Position numbers and translations under genes: made by a program. The notes below the pieces were generated by a model. It made no database searches. It saw only the letters and a list, made by a program, of their open reading frames with translations, and had not been told where the DNA came from. From assembly GCA_013361595.1 (NCBI GenBank), contig JABFXT010000853.1, forward strand, positions 1 to 11,515: a stretch of DNA of 11,515 nucleotides, read 5' to 3'. Each line of letters begins with the position of its first letter. Within the stretch, counting starts at the first letter, position 1. Source of the stretch: Nocardia sp. (GTDB lineage Bacteria; Actinomycetota; Actinomycetes; Mycobacteriales; Mycobacteriaceae). This document shows, in pieces, positions 6,094-11,515 of the stretch.

Positions 6094-6336
6094 TCAGCCC
6101 CCGGCGAACGGGGGCATCACATCGACACGCGGGGTCAGCGTCGCGGTACTGTCCCGGGTCAGCTCGTCACCCATCAGGTACGCGCAGACGGCGAGCATCT
6201 TGTCCAGGCCGGGACCGTAGGTCTCGGTGAGCAGGGCACGGAGATCGGCGATCGTGGCGCCGGCGGGCAGGTCCAGGGTTTCGGTGGCCTTGCCGACCGC
6301 GTCGGCCACGGCCGCGAAGTAGCGGACCTCAACCAC
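6094..6336 (-). CDS. moaD: Molybdopterin synthase sulfur-carrier subunit MoaD
   Basis: MoaD is the small ubiquitin-like subunit of molybdopterin synthase. It carries a C-terminal thiocarboxylate that donates sulfur to cyclic pyranopterin monophosphate within the MoaD-MoaE heterotetramer. The 80-aa length is normal for the family. The beta-grasp fold is indicated by [16 protein letters not shown] at the N-terminus, [16 protein letters not shown] at 21-36 and [10 protein letters not shown] at 71-80, ending in the obligatory Gly-Gly. The GTG start lies inside the 3' end of moaA (8-nt overlap), so translation is probably coupled to moaA. The partner moaE is in the divergent operon at 9818-10288. 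The enzyme that adenylates the Gly-Gly tail (MoeB type) is not in this window. Confidence 0.93.
   Translation of the reverse strand: MVEVRYFAAVADAVGKATETLDLPAGATIADLRALLTETYGPGLDKMLAVCAYLMGDELTRDSTATLTPRVDVMPPFAGG
6097..6115 (-). terminator. Hairpin at the 3' end of moaD
   Basis: A perfect 7-bp stem (GCCCCCG / CGGGGGC) closes a 5-nt loop within the last codons of moaD and abuts its TGA. The following transcript reads UGAUCGUU, only weakly U-rich. It could terminate or attenuate transcription before the DGPF-sigma genes. Because it sits in the conserved MPPFAGG-coding sequence, it may be coincidental. Confidence 0.3.
6103..6127 (-). promoter_or_regulatory. Weak candidate ECF42-type promoter inside moaD
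   Basis: On the minus strand TGTCGA (6122-6127) equals the reported ECF42 -35 motif as I recall it, and CGCC (6103-6106) lies 15 nt downstream, a 3-of-4 match to the reported -10 motif CG[AT]C. It sits upstream of the DGPF remnant, where an ECF42 target promoter would be expected, but inside moaD coding sequence. A hexamer match alone is weak. Confidence 0.2.
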
Positions 6337-7387
6337 CTATCGCTCCCATCGTGCGTTCGGGCGGGACGAAGCCCTCGGCGTCGATACCGTGGCCCGCCCA
6401 TTTCTGCCACATGGCACCGCGCCACAGCTGCGCCAGCTCCTCGTCGCTCGCCCCGGCACGCAGACTCGCCCGCAGATCGAACTCCTGATCACTGAACAGG
6501 CAGGAGCGCAGCATACCGTCGGCGGTGAGCCGGGTGCGGTCGCAGGTATCGCAGAATTTGCGGGTCACCGAGGCGATGATGCCGACCGTCTCGGGCCCGC
6601 CGTCCACCAGCCAGGTCTCCGCGGGCGCGGACGGATCGTCACGGCCGGCGGCGGTGAGCCGGAACCGGGTGCCGAGCACCTCGAGCAGTTCGGCCGCGGT
6701 CACCATATTCGCCCGCGCCCATTCGTGGTCGGCGTCCAGCGGCATCTCCTCGATGAACCGCAGTTCGCATCCTTCGTCCAGACACCAGCGCAGCAGGTCC
6801 GCGGCACCGTCCAGCGTCTGCCGCATGAGTACCGCGTTCACCTTCACCGGAGCCAGCCCGGCCGCCGCGGCGGCCCGGATACCCGACATCGCGGAGTCCA
6901 GCCGGTCGCGCCTGGTCAGCCGGGCGAAATCCGCCCGGTCCACGGTGTCCAGCGAGATATTGACCCGGCTCAGCCCGGCCGCCGCCAGATCGGCGGCGCG
7001 ATGGCGCAGACCGACCCCGTTGGAGGTCATGGCCAGCGGTATCTGTGGCACGGCCGCATGACAGCCGGCCACGATCTCTTCGAGATCGCGGCGCATCAGC
7101 GGTTCCCCACCGGTGAACCGCACCTCGCGGATCCCCAGTTCGCGGACGGCCAGGGCGACCAGGCGGACGATCTCCGCCGCCGTGAGCAGTTCGTCGGCCG
7201 GGATCGCGGGCAGGCCTTCCTCGGGCATGCAGTAGGTGCAGCGCAGCGAGCACTTCTCTGTAATGGACACCCGCAGGTCCCGCGCGATCCGGCCGAACCG
7301 ATCCACCAGCAGCGGCGTTTCCGGACGTCCATCGAGTGAGGGGCGCCCGGACCGCACAGTGGGGATCCCCATTTCGACCAGCGTCAC
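6329..7387 (-). CDS. moaA: GTP 3',8-cyclase MoaA (radical SAM)
   Basis: MoaA (EC 4.1.99.22) performs the first step of molybdenum cofactor synthesis. Its radical S-adenosylmethionine chemistry converts GTP to 3',8-cyclo-7,8-dihydro-GTP, the substrate of MoaC. The 352-aa protein has the radical-SAM cluster motif CSLRCTYC (C46, C50, C53), the SAM-binding FTGGEPL (91-97) and the second, substrate-side cluster [19 protein letters not shown] (C279, C282, C296). It ends in Gly-Gly, as active MoaA proteins do. The GTG start at 7385-7387 gives [13 protein letters not shown], resembling mycobacterial MoaA N-termini. A -10-like CATAAT ends 6 nt upstream, suggesting leaderless initiation. moaD starts within its last codons. 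It is divergent from moeA. The assignment is very secure. Confidence 0.96.
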   Translation of the reverse strand: MTLVEMGIPTVRSGRPSLDGRPETPLLVDRFGRIARDLRVSITEKCSLRCTYCMPEEGLPAIPADELLTAAEIVRLVALAVRELGIREVRFTGGEPLMRRDLEEIVAGCHAAVPQIPLAMTSNGVGLRHRAADLAAAGLSRVNISLDTVDRADFARLTRRDRLDSAMSGIRAAAAAGLAPVKVNAVLMRQTLDGAADLLRWCLDEGCELRFIEEMPLDADHEWARANMVTAAELLEVLGTRFRLTAAGRDDPSAPAETWLVDGGPETVGIIASVTRKFCDTCDRTRLTADGMLRSCLFSDQEFDLRASLRAGASDEELAQLWRGAMWQKWAGHGIDAEGFVPPERTMGAIGG

Positions 7388-7399
7388 GCCTCCATTATG
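7388..7399 (-). promoter_or_regulatory. Candidate leaderless promoter of moaA
   Basis: On the minus strand CATAAT (7394-7399) differs from TATAAT by one base and is followed by the six bases GGAGGC, then GTG 7387. The spacing places transcription start on the G of the start codon. The intervening GGAGG is only 1 nt from GTG, too close to act as an efficient Shine-Dalgarno for it. Confidence 0.45.
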
Positions 7400-7428
7400 T
7401 ACGCCGGGTCCGCCGCTGTAGCGAGGCT

Positions 7429-7492
7429 CGGCGGTATCCGCCGGTACAGGGGCCGCCCGCCCGCGCGTCGCCGCCGGTACCGAGGGCGGCGA
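7429..7492. repeat. Direct and inverted repeats in the moaA/moeA divergent promoter region
   Basis: The 135-nt gap between the divergent moa/moe operons contains an exact 10-nt direct repeat CCGCCGGTAC at 7438-7447 and 7471-7480, start to start 33 nt, about three DNA turns. The first copy is part of the inverted repeat CGGCGG-TAT-CCGCCG (7429-7443). The second lies in an 8-bp stem, TCGCCGCC/GGCGGCGA, with a 9-nt loop (7468-7492). The position and spacing suit a regulator controlling both operons, but no known molybdate- or cofactor-responsive consensus is recognised. Confidence 0.4.
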
Positions 7493-7510
7493 TCGACCGG
7501 CACCCGCTAC

Positions 7511-7522
7511 TAGTCTGGGCCT
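7511..7522 (+). promoter_or_regulatory. Candidate leaderless promoter of moeA
   Basis: TAGTCT (7511-7516) fits TANNNT and is followed by exactly six bases and then the ATG of moeA at 7523, so transcription would start on the A of ATG. There is no Shine-Dalgarno before moeA. The -35 region is GC-rich and overlaps the inverted repeat ending at 7492. Confidence 0.5.
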
Positions 7523-8746
7523 ATGATCTCTCGGCCCGCCAGTCGTCCGATCCGGTCGGCGGACGACTATCGCGACACCATCGAACAGCTGTTACGACCG
7601 CTGGCCGCCCGGCCGGTGGAGTCCGTACCGGTGGCCGAGGCCCTCGGCCGGCAACTGGCCGAGGATCAGCACGCGCCGATCGATCTGCCGGTGTTCCGCA
7701 ATTCCGCCATGGACGGTTACGCCGTCCGGTCACAGGATGTCGCGGTCACCCCGGTGACCCTGCCGCTGACCGGGGTGGTCGCCGCGGGTGATCCCGGCCG
7801 CGAAGCGCTGGCCCCCGGTACCGCCCGCAAGGTGATGACCGGCGCGCCGCTGCCCGCGGGGTCGGACTGTGTGGTCCCGGTGGAGGACACGACCGCCGAT
7901 TCGAACTCGGTGCGGATCGAACGCGGCCGCTCGGCCGGCGAATTCGTCCGGGAGCCGGGCAGCGATATCCGGGCGGGTGCCGGACTGGTCACCGCCGCGA
8001 CCATGCTCGCGCCGCGTCATATCGCCGCGCTGGCCGCCGCCGGGCTGGCCCGGGTCCCGGTCTTCACTCCCGTGCGCGCGGTCGTGATCAGCACCGGCAG
8101 CGAACTGGTGACGGCGGGCACCCCGCTGCGGCCGGGGCAGATCTACAACTCCAACGGGATCGCGCTGGCCGCGGCACTCACGGCCAACGGTGTCGAAGTC
8201 GCCGGCGTCGAACACTGCGGTGACGAGCCCGCGGATTTCCGCGGGCTGCTGTCCGCCGCGACCGCCGCCGCCGATCTGGTGATCACCACCGGTGGGGTGT
8301 CCAAAGGCGATTTCGAGGTCGTGCGGGAGGTCCTGATCCCGCTCGGCGGCGAATTCGGTTCGGTGGCCATGCAACCGGGCGGTCCCCAGGGGCTCACCGT
8401 CGTGGACGGGGTCCCGGTCCTCAGCTTCCCGGGCAACCCGGTGAGCGCGGTGGTGTCCTTCGAGGTACTGGCCCGCCCGATCCTGCGCCGACTCTCCGGG
8501 CTGGCGCCAGCACCCGAATACGAACTGCCGCTGCTGGGTGCGGTGCGCCGGTCGCCGGAAGGCCGTCGCCAGTTCTTGCGCGGCCGGCTGGTCTGGAACG
8601 GTTCGCGCCCGCACGCCGTGGAGGTGGTGTCGGGTCCCGGTTCCCATCTCGTCGCGAGTATGGCGGCCGCCGATGTCCTCATCGATATTCCGGCGGCGAT
8701 CACCGAACTCCCGCCCGGCGCGACTGTGCGAGTGTGGACGTTATGA
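7523..8746 (+). CDS. moeA: Molybdopterin molybdotransferase MoeA
   Basis: MoeA (EC 2.10.1.1) inserts molybdate into adenylylated molybdopterin to give active molybdenum cofactor. The 407-aa length is typical. Conserved blocks run in order: [12 protein letters not shown] (58-69), [10 protein letters not shown] (102-111) with the family acidic cluster PVEDT (119-123), ISTGSELV (189-196), the MPT-binding [11 protein letters not shown] (255-265), [10 protein letters not shown] (281-290) and FPGNPVSAV (302-310). The C-terminal beta domain (about 330-407) is complete, ending GATVRVWTL. The PGGP segment has glycine where many MoeA proteins have lysine (PGKP). ATG 7523 has no Shine-Dalgarno but a -10-like TAGTCT 6 nt upstream, suggesting leaderless expression. 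Its stop overlaps the moaC-mog start (ATGA). The function is secure. Confidence 0.95.
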   Translation: MISRPASRPIRSADDYRDTIEQLLRPLAARPVESVPVAEALGRQLAEDQHAPIDLPVFRNSAMDGYAVRSQDVAVTPVTLPLTGVVAAGDPGREALAPGTARKVMTGAPLPAGSDCVVPVEDTTADSNSVRIERGRSAGEFVREPGSDIRAGAGLVTAATMLAPRHIAALAAAGLARVPVFTPVRAVVISTGSELVTAGTPLRPGQIYNSNGIALAAALTANGVEVAGVEHCGDEPADFRGLLSAATAAADLVITTGGVSKGDFEVVREVLIPLGGEFGSVAMQPGGPQGLTVVDGVPVLSFPGNPVSAVVSFEVLARPILRRLSGLAPAPEYELPLLGAVRRSPEGRRQFLRGRLVWNGSRPHAVEVVSGPGSHLVASMAAADVLIDIPAAITELPPGATVRVWTL

Positions 8747-9825
8747 GTGAGTTGTCCCATGTGGATGCCGAAGGTCGCGCCCGCATGGTGGATGTGAGCG
8801 CCAAAGCCGATACCGCGCGGATCGCCGTCGCGGGCGGCGAACTGCGGACCACCGCCGAAGTGCTGGCGCTGGTGCGCGCCGACGATATGCCGAAGGCCGA
8901 TGTGCTCGCCACCGCCCGGCTGGCCGGGATCGCCGGTGCGAAGAAGACCTCCGAACTGATCCCGCTGTGCCATCAGCTCGCGCTGTCCTCGGTGAAAGTG
9001 GAGTTCGGGTTCACCGAATCCGGGATCACCATCGAGGCCACGGCGAAGACGACCGGCCCCACCGGCGTGGAAATGGAAGCGCTCACCGCGGTGGCCGTGG
9101 CCGGGCTCACCTTGCACGACATGGTGAAAGCCGTGGATCCGGCCGCCGAACTGACCGGGGTGCGCCTGCTCAGCAAAGAAGGCGGCAAACGCGGCCATTG
9201 GACTCGCGCGGAGCAGACCCCCGATACCGGCAGCACTGCGTCCGAACCGCATTCCGGCCGCGGAGCGCACGGGCTCTCGCCCCGCAGCGATGCCGCCGGG
9301 ACCGCGGTGGTGGTCGTGGCCTCCACCGGGGCGGCCGCCGGGACCCGCACCGATACCACCGGGCCGCGTCTGGTGTCGTGGCTGCGCGATCTCGGCTACA
9401 CGGTGCGCGGGCCTCTCGTCTACGCCGACGCCGATATCGCCGACGGCCTGACCGACGCGTTGCATACGAACCCCGATCTGGTGGTGACCACCGGCGGTAC
9501 CGGAGCCTCCCCCACCGACCGCACGCCCGAGGCCACCGCCGCCCGCCTGGACCGGGAACTGCCCGGGGTGGCCGAGGCGATCCGGCAGCGCGGCACCGCG
9601 AAGTTCCCGTTGGCCGCGCTCAGTCGCGGTATCGCCGGACTCGCCGGTCGCTCGGTGGTGGTGAACCTGCCCGGTTCCCCGGGCGGGGTGAAAGACGGTA
9701 TCGCGGTGCTGGAACCGCTGCTGGCGCATCTGCTCGCCCAGGTGGCGGGCGGCGGCGCGCACGAGAACGACCGCCCCGGACACCCGCCGGGTGGGAATGC
9801 CGGAAACGAGAGCGCACATGCCTGA
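8743..9825 (+). CDS. moaC: Bifunctional MoaC (cyclic pyranopterin monophosphate synthase)-Mog (molybdopterin adenylyltransferase) fusion
   Basis: This 360-aa protein joins two cofactor enzymes. Residues 1-158 are a complete MoaC (EC 4.6.1.17), which makes cyclic pyranopterin monophosphate from the MoaA product: KKTSELIPLCH (67-77), GPTGVEMEALTAV (105-117), the catalytic-aspartate region LHDMVKAVD (124-132) and LLSKEGGKRGHW (142-153). A low-complexity linker (about 159-186) leads to a MogA/MoaB-like domain (about 187-336). That domain adenylylates molybdopterin (EC 2.7.7.75) and shows VVTTGGTGASPTDRTPEA (247-264) and NLPGSPGGVKDG (308-319). A Gly/His-rich tail ends the protein. ATG 8743 overlaps the moeA stop by 4 nt (ATGA); an in-frame GTG at 8734 is a less likely start. 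The moaE start overlaps its end. The fusion joins an early and a late pathway step and is reported in related actinobacteria. Confidence 0.94.
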   Translation: MSELSHVDAEGRARMVDVSAKADTARIAVAGGELRTTAEVLALVRADDMPKADVLATARLAGIAGAKKTSELIPLCHQLALSSVKVEFGFTESGITIEATAKTTGPTGVEMEALTAVAVAGLTLHDMVKAVDPAAELTGVRLLSKEGGKRGHWTRAEQTPDTGSTASEPHSGRGAHGLSPRSDAAGTAVVVVASTGAAAGTRTDTTGPRLVSWLRDLGYTVRGPLVYADADIADGLTDALHTNPDLVVTTGGTGASPTDRTPEATAARLDRELPGVAEAIRQRGTAKFPLAALSRGIAGLAGRSVVVNLPGSPGGVKDGIAVLEPLLAHLLAQVAGGGAHENDRPGHPPGGNAGNESAHA

Positions 9826-10288
9826 CCTGTCCACCGGAACACCCGGCGGCGAGCCCGCCCGCGCCGCGGCCGATATCCGGCTCGCCGAGATCAGCGAACT
9901 CCCCTTGGACCCGGCCGCGGTCGACGCCGCCGTCCGCGGCACCCGCTACGGAGCGGTGGTGCTGTTCACCGGTGTGGTCCGCGACCACGACGGCGGGCAG
10001 GCGGTATCGGCACTCGAATACTCCGCGCATCCGCAGGCCGCCCGGTTCCTGCGCGAATGCTGCGCCTCGGTCGCCGAATCCAGCGGTCTGCCGGTGGCGG
10101 CCGTACACCGGATCGGCAACCTGGTGGTGGGCGATCTGGCGATCGTCACGGCCGTGGCCGCACCGCATCGCGCCGAAGCCTTCGCGGCCTGCTCCACCCT
10201 GGTCGACCGGATCAAGCACGAGGTGCCGATCTGGAAACGTCAGCTGTTCGCCGACGGACTCTCCGAATGGGTCAACGCCTGCGGCTGA
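9818..10288 (+). CDS. moaE: Molybdopterin synthase catalytic subunit MoaE
   Basis: MoaE (EC 2.8.1.12) is the large subunit of molybdopterin synthase. It transfers two sulfurs from MoaD thiocarboxylate to cyclic pyranopterin monophosphate. The 156-aa protein shows GAVVLFTGVVRDHDGG (45-60), LEYSAHPQA (66-74), HRIGNLVVGD (97-106) and the active-site lysine segment KHEVPIWKR (133-141). The chosen ATG 9818 overlaps the moaC-mog stop by 8 nt and has GAGAG at 9808-9812. ATG 9797 and GTG 9791 in the same frame are alternatives that would add 7 or 9 residues. The first 20 residues are a low-complexity extension. The cognate moaD lies in the divergent operon about 3.5 kb away. Its last 49 nt overlap the convergent CobW-family gene. 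Confidence 0.93.
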   Translation: MPDLSTGTPGGEPARAAADIRLAEISELPLDPAAVDAAVRGTRYGAVVLFTGVVRDHDGGQAVSALEYSAHPQAARFLRECCASVAESSGLPVAAVHRIGNLVVGDLAIVTAVAAPHRAEAFAACSTLVDRIKHEVPIWKRQLFADGLSEWVNACG

Positions 10289-11334
10289 CCGTCGTCGGCC
10301 CCTCCGATATCGGGCACATAGCGCCAGACCGCCAGCATCTCCTGATCGTCGAGGAAACCCGGCCCGGTATGGACTGTCCCGCGCAACCGGTGCAGCACCG
10401 CGTCGGTGTCCAGGCCGGTACCGATGAGCACCAGCTCCGTACCCGCGCCCCGGGACCGGGATGCCGGTTCCAGCGTGATCGCGCGGCCCACCAGATGCAC
10501 CAGGAACCGGCCCTGCCCGGGCACCGCGAAGGACACGAAACCCTTGGCCCGGAACAGTCCGGCGGGTGGGTCCTCCAGGAAATCGATCAGGCGGCGCGGA
10601 TGCAGATCCGCGAGCTCGGTGAACGCCGCGCTGGTGTAGTCGTCGTGCAGATGCCGGTGAGCACCGCCCGGCTCGGTGGGACAGGAATCGTCCAGCAGTT
10701 CGTCGAAACTCAACTGTTCGCCGATACGCGGTTCGCCGCGGCGCCGCGGATCGAACAGCAGGCCCGGATCGATACGCCCGCGCGTGGTCGCGTACACCGG
10801 TGCGCCCCCGGTCAGTTCGGTGATCTCGGCCCGTAATGCGGCCAGTCGCACCGAATCCACCCGATCGGCCTTGTTCACCACCACCAGATCCGCCAAACGG
10901 AGATGGCTCGCCAGCTCCGGATGCCGCTCCCGGCTGCTCGCGAACTCGCCCGCGTCGACCACCTCGAGCAGCCCGCCGTACCGGATCCGGGCATTCTCGC
11001 TGCCCACCACCATCCGCACCAGATTGCGAGGTTCGGCCAGCCCGCTGGCCTCCACCACGATCACATCGATACCGGCACGGGGTTCGGTCAGCCGGGTGAA
11101 CAGGTCGTCGAGCTCGGAGACATCCACCGCACAGCACACACAGCCGTTGCCCAGCGACACCATCGCGTCGACCTGTCCGGCCACCAGCATGGCGTCGATG
11201 TTCACGGCCCCGAAATCGTTGACCACCACCCCGATCCTGGTGCCCCGGTTGTTGCGCAGCAGATCGTTGAGCAGGGTGGTCTTCCCGGCACCCAGGAACC
11301 CGGCCACGATCACCACAGGAATCCGCTCAGCCAC
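10240..11334 (-). CDS. CobW/COG0523-family GTPase, putative metallochaperone
   Basis: This 364-aa member of the G3E P-loop GTPase family is related to CobW, YeiR and ZNG1-type metal-transfer proteins, which bind zinc, cobalt or another metal and deliver it to a client enzyme. It has Walker A GFLGAGKTT (12-20), VVVNDFGAVNID (36-47), the CxCC metal motif in GNGCVCC (62-68), VVEASGLAEP (93-102) and the guanine-specific NKAD (154-157). A His cluster, HRHLH (226-230), may also bind metal. The CobW C-terminal domain spans about 235-322, followed by a 40-residue tail. GTG 11334 puts the P-loop at the usual distance from the N-terminus, and -10-like TACTAT ends 6 nt upstream. Its 3' end runs 49 nt antisense into moaE. 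Adjacency to cofactor genes suggests, but does not show, a role in metal supply to molybdoenzymes. No Zur-box was recognised. Confidence 0.9.
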   Translation of the reverse strand: MAERIPVVIVAGFLGAGKTTLLNDLLRNNRGTRIGVVVNDFGAVNIDAMLVAGQVDAMVSLGNGCVCCAVDVSELDDLFTRLTEPRAGIDVIVVEASGLAEPRNLVRMVVGSENARIRYGGLLEVVDAGEFASSRERHPELASHLRLADLVVVNKADRVDSVRLAALRAEITELTGGAPVYATTRGRIDPGLLFDPRRRGEPRIGEQLSFDELLDDSCPTEPGGAHRHLHDDYTSAAFTELADLHPRRLIDFLEDPPAGLFRAKGFVSFAVPGQGRFLVHLVGRAITLEPASRSRGAGTELVLIGTGLDTDAVLHRLRGTVHTGPGFLDDQEMLAVWRYVPDIGGADDGQPQALTHSESPSANS

Positions 11335-11346
11335 CGCGCAATAGTA
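11335..11346 (-). promoter_or_regulatory. Candidate leaderless promoter of the CobW-family gene
   Basis: On the minus strand TACTAT (11341-11346) fits TANNNT and is followed by six bases and then GTG 11334, placing transcription start on the start codon. No Shine-Dalgarno is present. The -35 region falls inside the neighbouring GC-rich hairpin. Confidence 0.45.
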
Positions 11347-11363
11347 TCGGCGCTGTATACCTG

Positions 11364-11382
11364 GCGCCGCCTGCGGCGGCGC
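11364..11382. repeat. GC-rich hairpin upstream of the CobW-family gene
   Basis: GCGCCGCC-TGC-GGCGGCGC is a perfect 8-bp inverted repeat with a 3-nt loop. Its core GCGCC-TGC-GGCGC recurs at 11426-11438 inside the loop of the larger inverted repeat, so the two appear related in sequence. Confidence 0.5.
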
Positions 11383-11383
11383 G

Positions 11384-11477
11384 GGTTGCGGGCCCCGAGG
11401 TCCCGCGTTTCCGCGCCCGGGACTCGCGCCTGCGGCGCATGCGCTCCGGGCGCGGAAACGCGGGACGGCCCGCAACC
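11384..11477. repeat. Long nested inverted repeat
   Basis: The right arm (11446-11477) is 32 nt and pairs completely with the left arm, which is split by a 5-nt CCGAG bulge: 11384-11394 pairs with 11467-11477 (11/11) and 11400-11420 with 11446-11466 (21/21). The 25-nt loop holds its own GCGCC-TGC-GGCGC hairpin. It occupies most of the 181-nt stretch to the right of the CobW gene. It could be a terminator for an unseen neighbour, a dispersed intergenic repeat or a protein-binding element. No transposase-like ends or duplicated target site were found. Confidence 0.65.
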
Positions 11478-11515
11478 TTTGTGGGCCTCGTAAGACAGTG
11501 AGGATGGGTGTGGCC

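Noticed and set aside
7388..7522. Molybdenum cofactor riboswitch before moaA or moeA
   Set aside because: Only 135 nt separate the divergent starts and both genes look leaderless, leaving no room for an aptamer; no recognisable aptamer structure was found.
8143..9942. Minus-strand open frame of 599 codons opposite moeA and moaC-mog
   Set aside because: The longest frame here but purely antisense, His/Gly/Arg-rich, without a domain; caused by the codon bias of the opposite genes.
9620..11137. Minus-strand open frame of 505 codons overlapping the CobW-family gene
   Set aside because: Out of frame with the CobW gene and rich in Arg/Gly; the CobW frame has all the expected GTPase motifs.
11384..11477. 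Insertion sequence or MITE formed by the long inverted repeat
   Set aside because: No transposase, no target-site duplication seen at the ends, and the composition matches the surrounding DNA.
11335..11500. Zur-box controlling the CobW-family gene
   Set aside because: No AT-rich palindrome of the Zur type is visible; the region is GC-rich hairpins.
11491..11515. Start of a rightward gene at ATG 11504 with TAAGAC 7 nt upstream
   Set aside because: Only four codons lie in the window and the -10 match is imperfect; too little to call a gene, although a divergent leaderless gene here is possible.

Overview
The window is high-GC actinobacterial chromosomal DNA, probably from a Nocardia-like member of the Mycobacteriales. 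The evidence is very strong G/C third-position bias in all real genes, many GTG starts, 4-8 nt stop/start overlaps, a MoaC-Mog fusion protein, and several -10 hexamers placed 6-8 nt before a start codon, as in leaderless actinobacterial mRNAs. No rRNA, tRNA, IS element, integrase or CRISPR array was seen.

Layout, left to right. (1) 46-1651: a TetR-family regulator with a palindromic candidate operator upstream, followed 11 nt later by an ammonia-dependent NAD+ synthetase (nadE). (2) 1652-1787: a palindrome-rich gap. (3) 1788-4010: an ECF41-type sigma factor (SigJ-like, with a C-terminal SnoaL-like domain) and, 81 nt downstream, an FAD/NAD(P)-dependent oxidoreductase, the usual sigma-plus-partner pair of that group. 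The 81-nt gap holds a 9/10 match to a CRP/GlxR-type operator. (4) 4011-4194: a gap between convergent genes with a 13-bp hairpin. (5) 4195-7387, minus strand: moaA, moaD, a 5'-truncated two-domain YCII/DGPF gene and an ECF42-type sigma factor, tightly packed in transcription order. (6) 7388-7522: a divergent promoter region with a 10-nt direct repeat and inverted repeats. (7) 7523-10288, plus strand: moeA, a moaC-mog fusion gene and moaE, with overlapping stop/start codons. (8) 10240-11334, minus strand: a CobW/COG0523 GTPase metallochaperone whose 3' end overlaps moaE by 49 nt. (9) 11335-11515: a GC-rich region with a nested inverted repeat of up to 32 bp.

The central theme is molybdenum cofactor synthesis. 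MoaA and MoaC make cyclic pyranopterin monophosphate, MoaD and MoaE convert it to molybdopterin, and the Mog domain and MoeA adenylylate it and insert molybdate. No MoeB-type MoaD-adenylating enzyme or MobA is present here. The cofactor genes form two divergent operons. Two different classes of ECF sigma factor lie tail to tail nearby, each with its typical partner gene.

The most unusual spot is the moaD/DGPF junction. The DGPF reading frame has recognisable domain sequence upstream of any ATG, GTG or TTG codon, so its first domain appears to have lost its N-terminus where it abuts moaD. This places the ECF42 sigma gene at the end of a cofactor operon.
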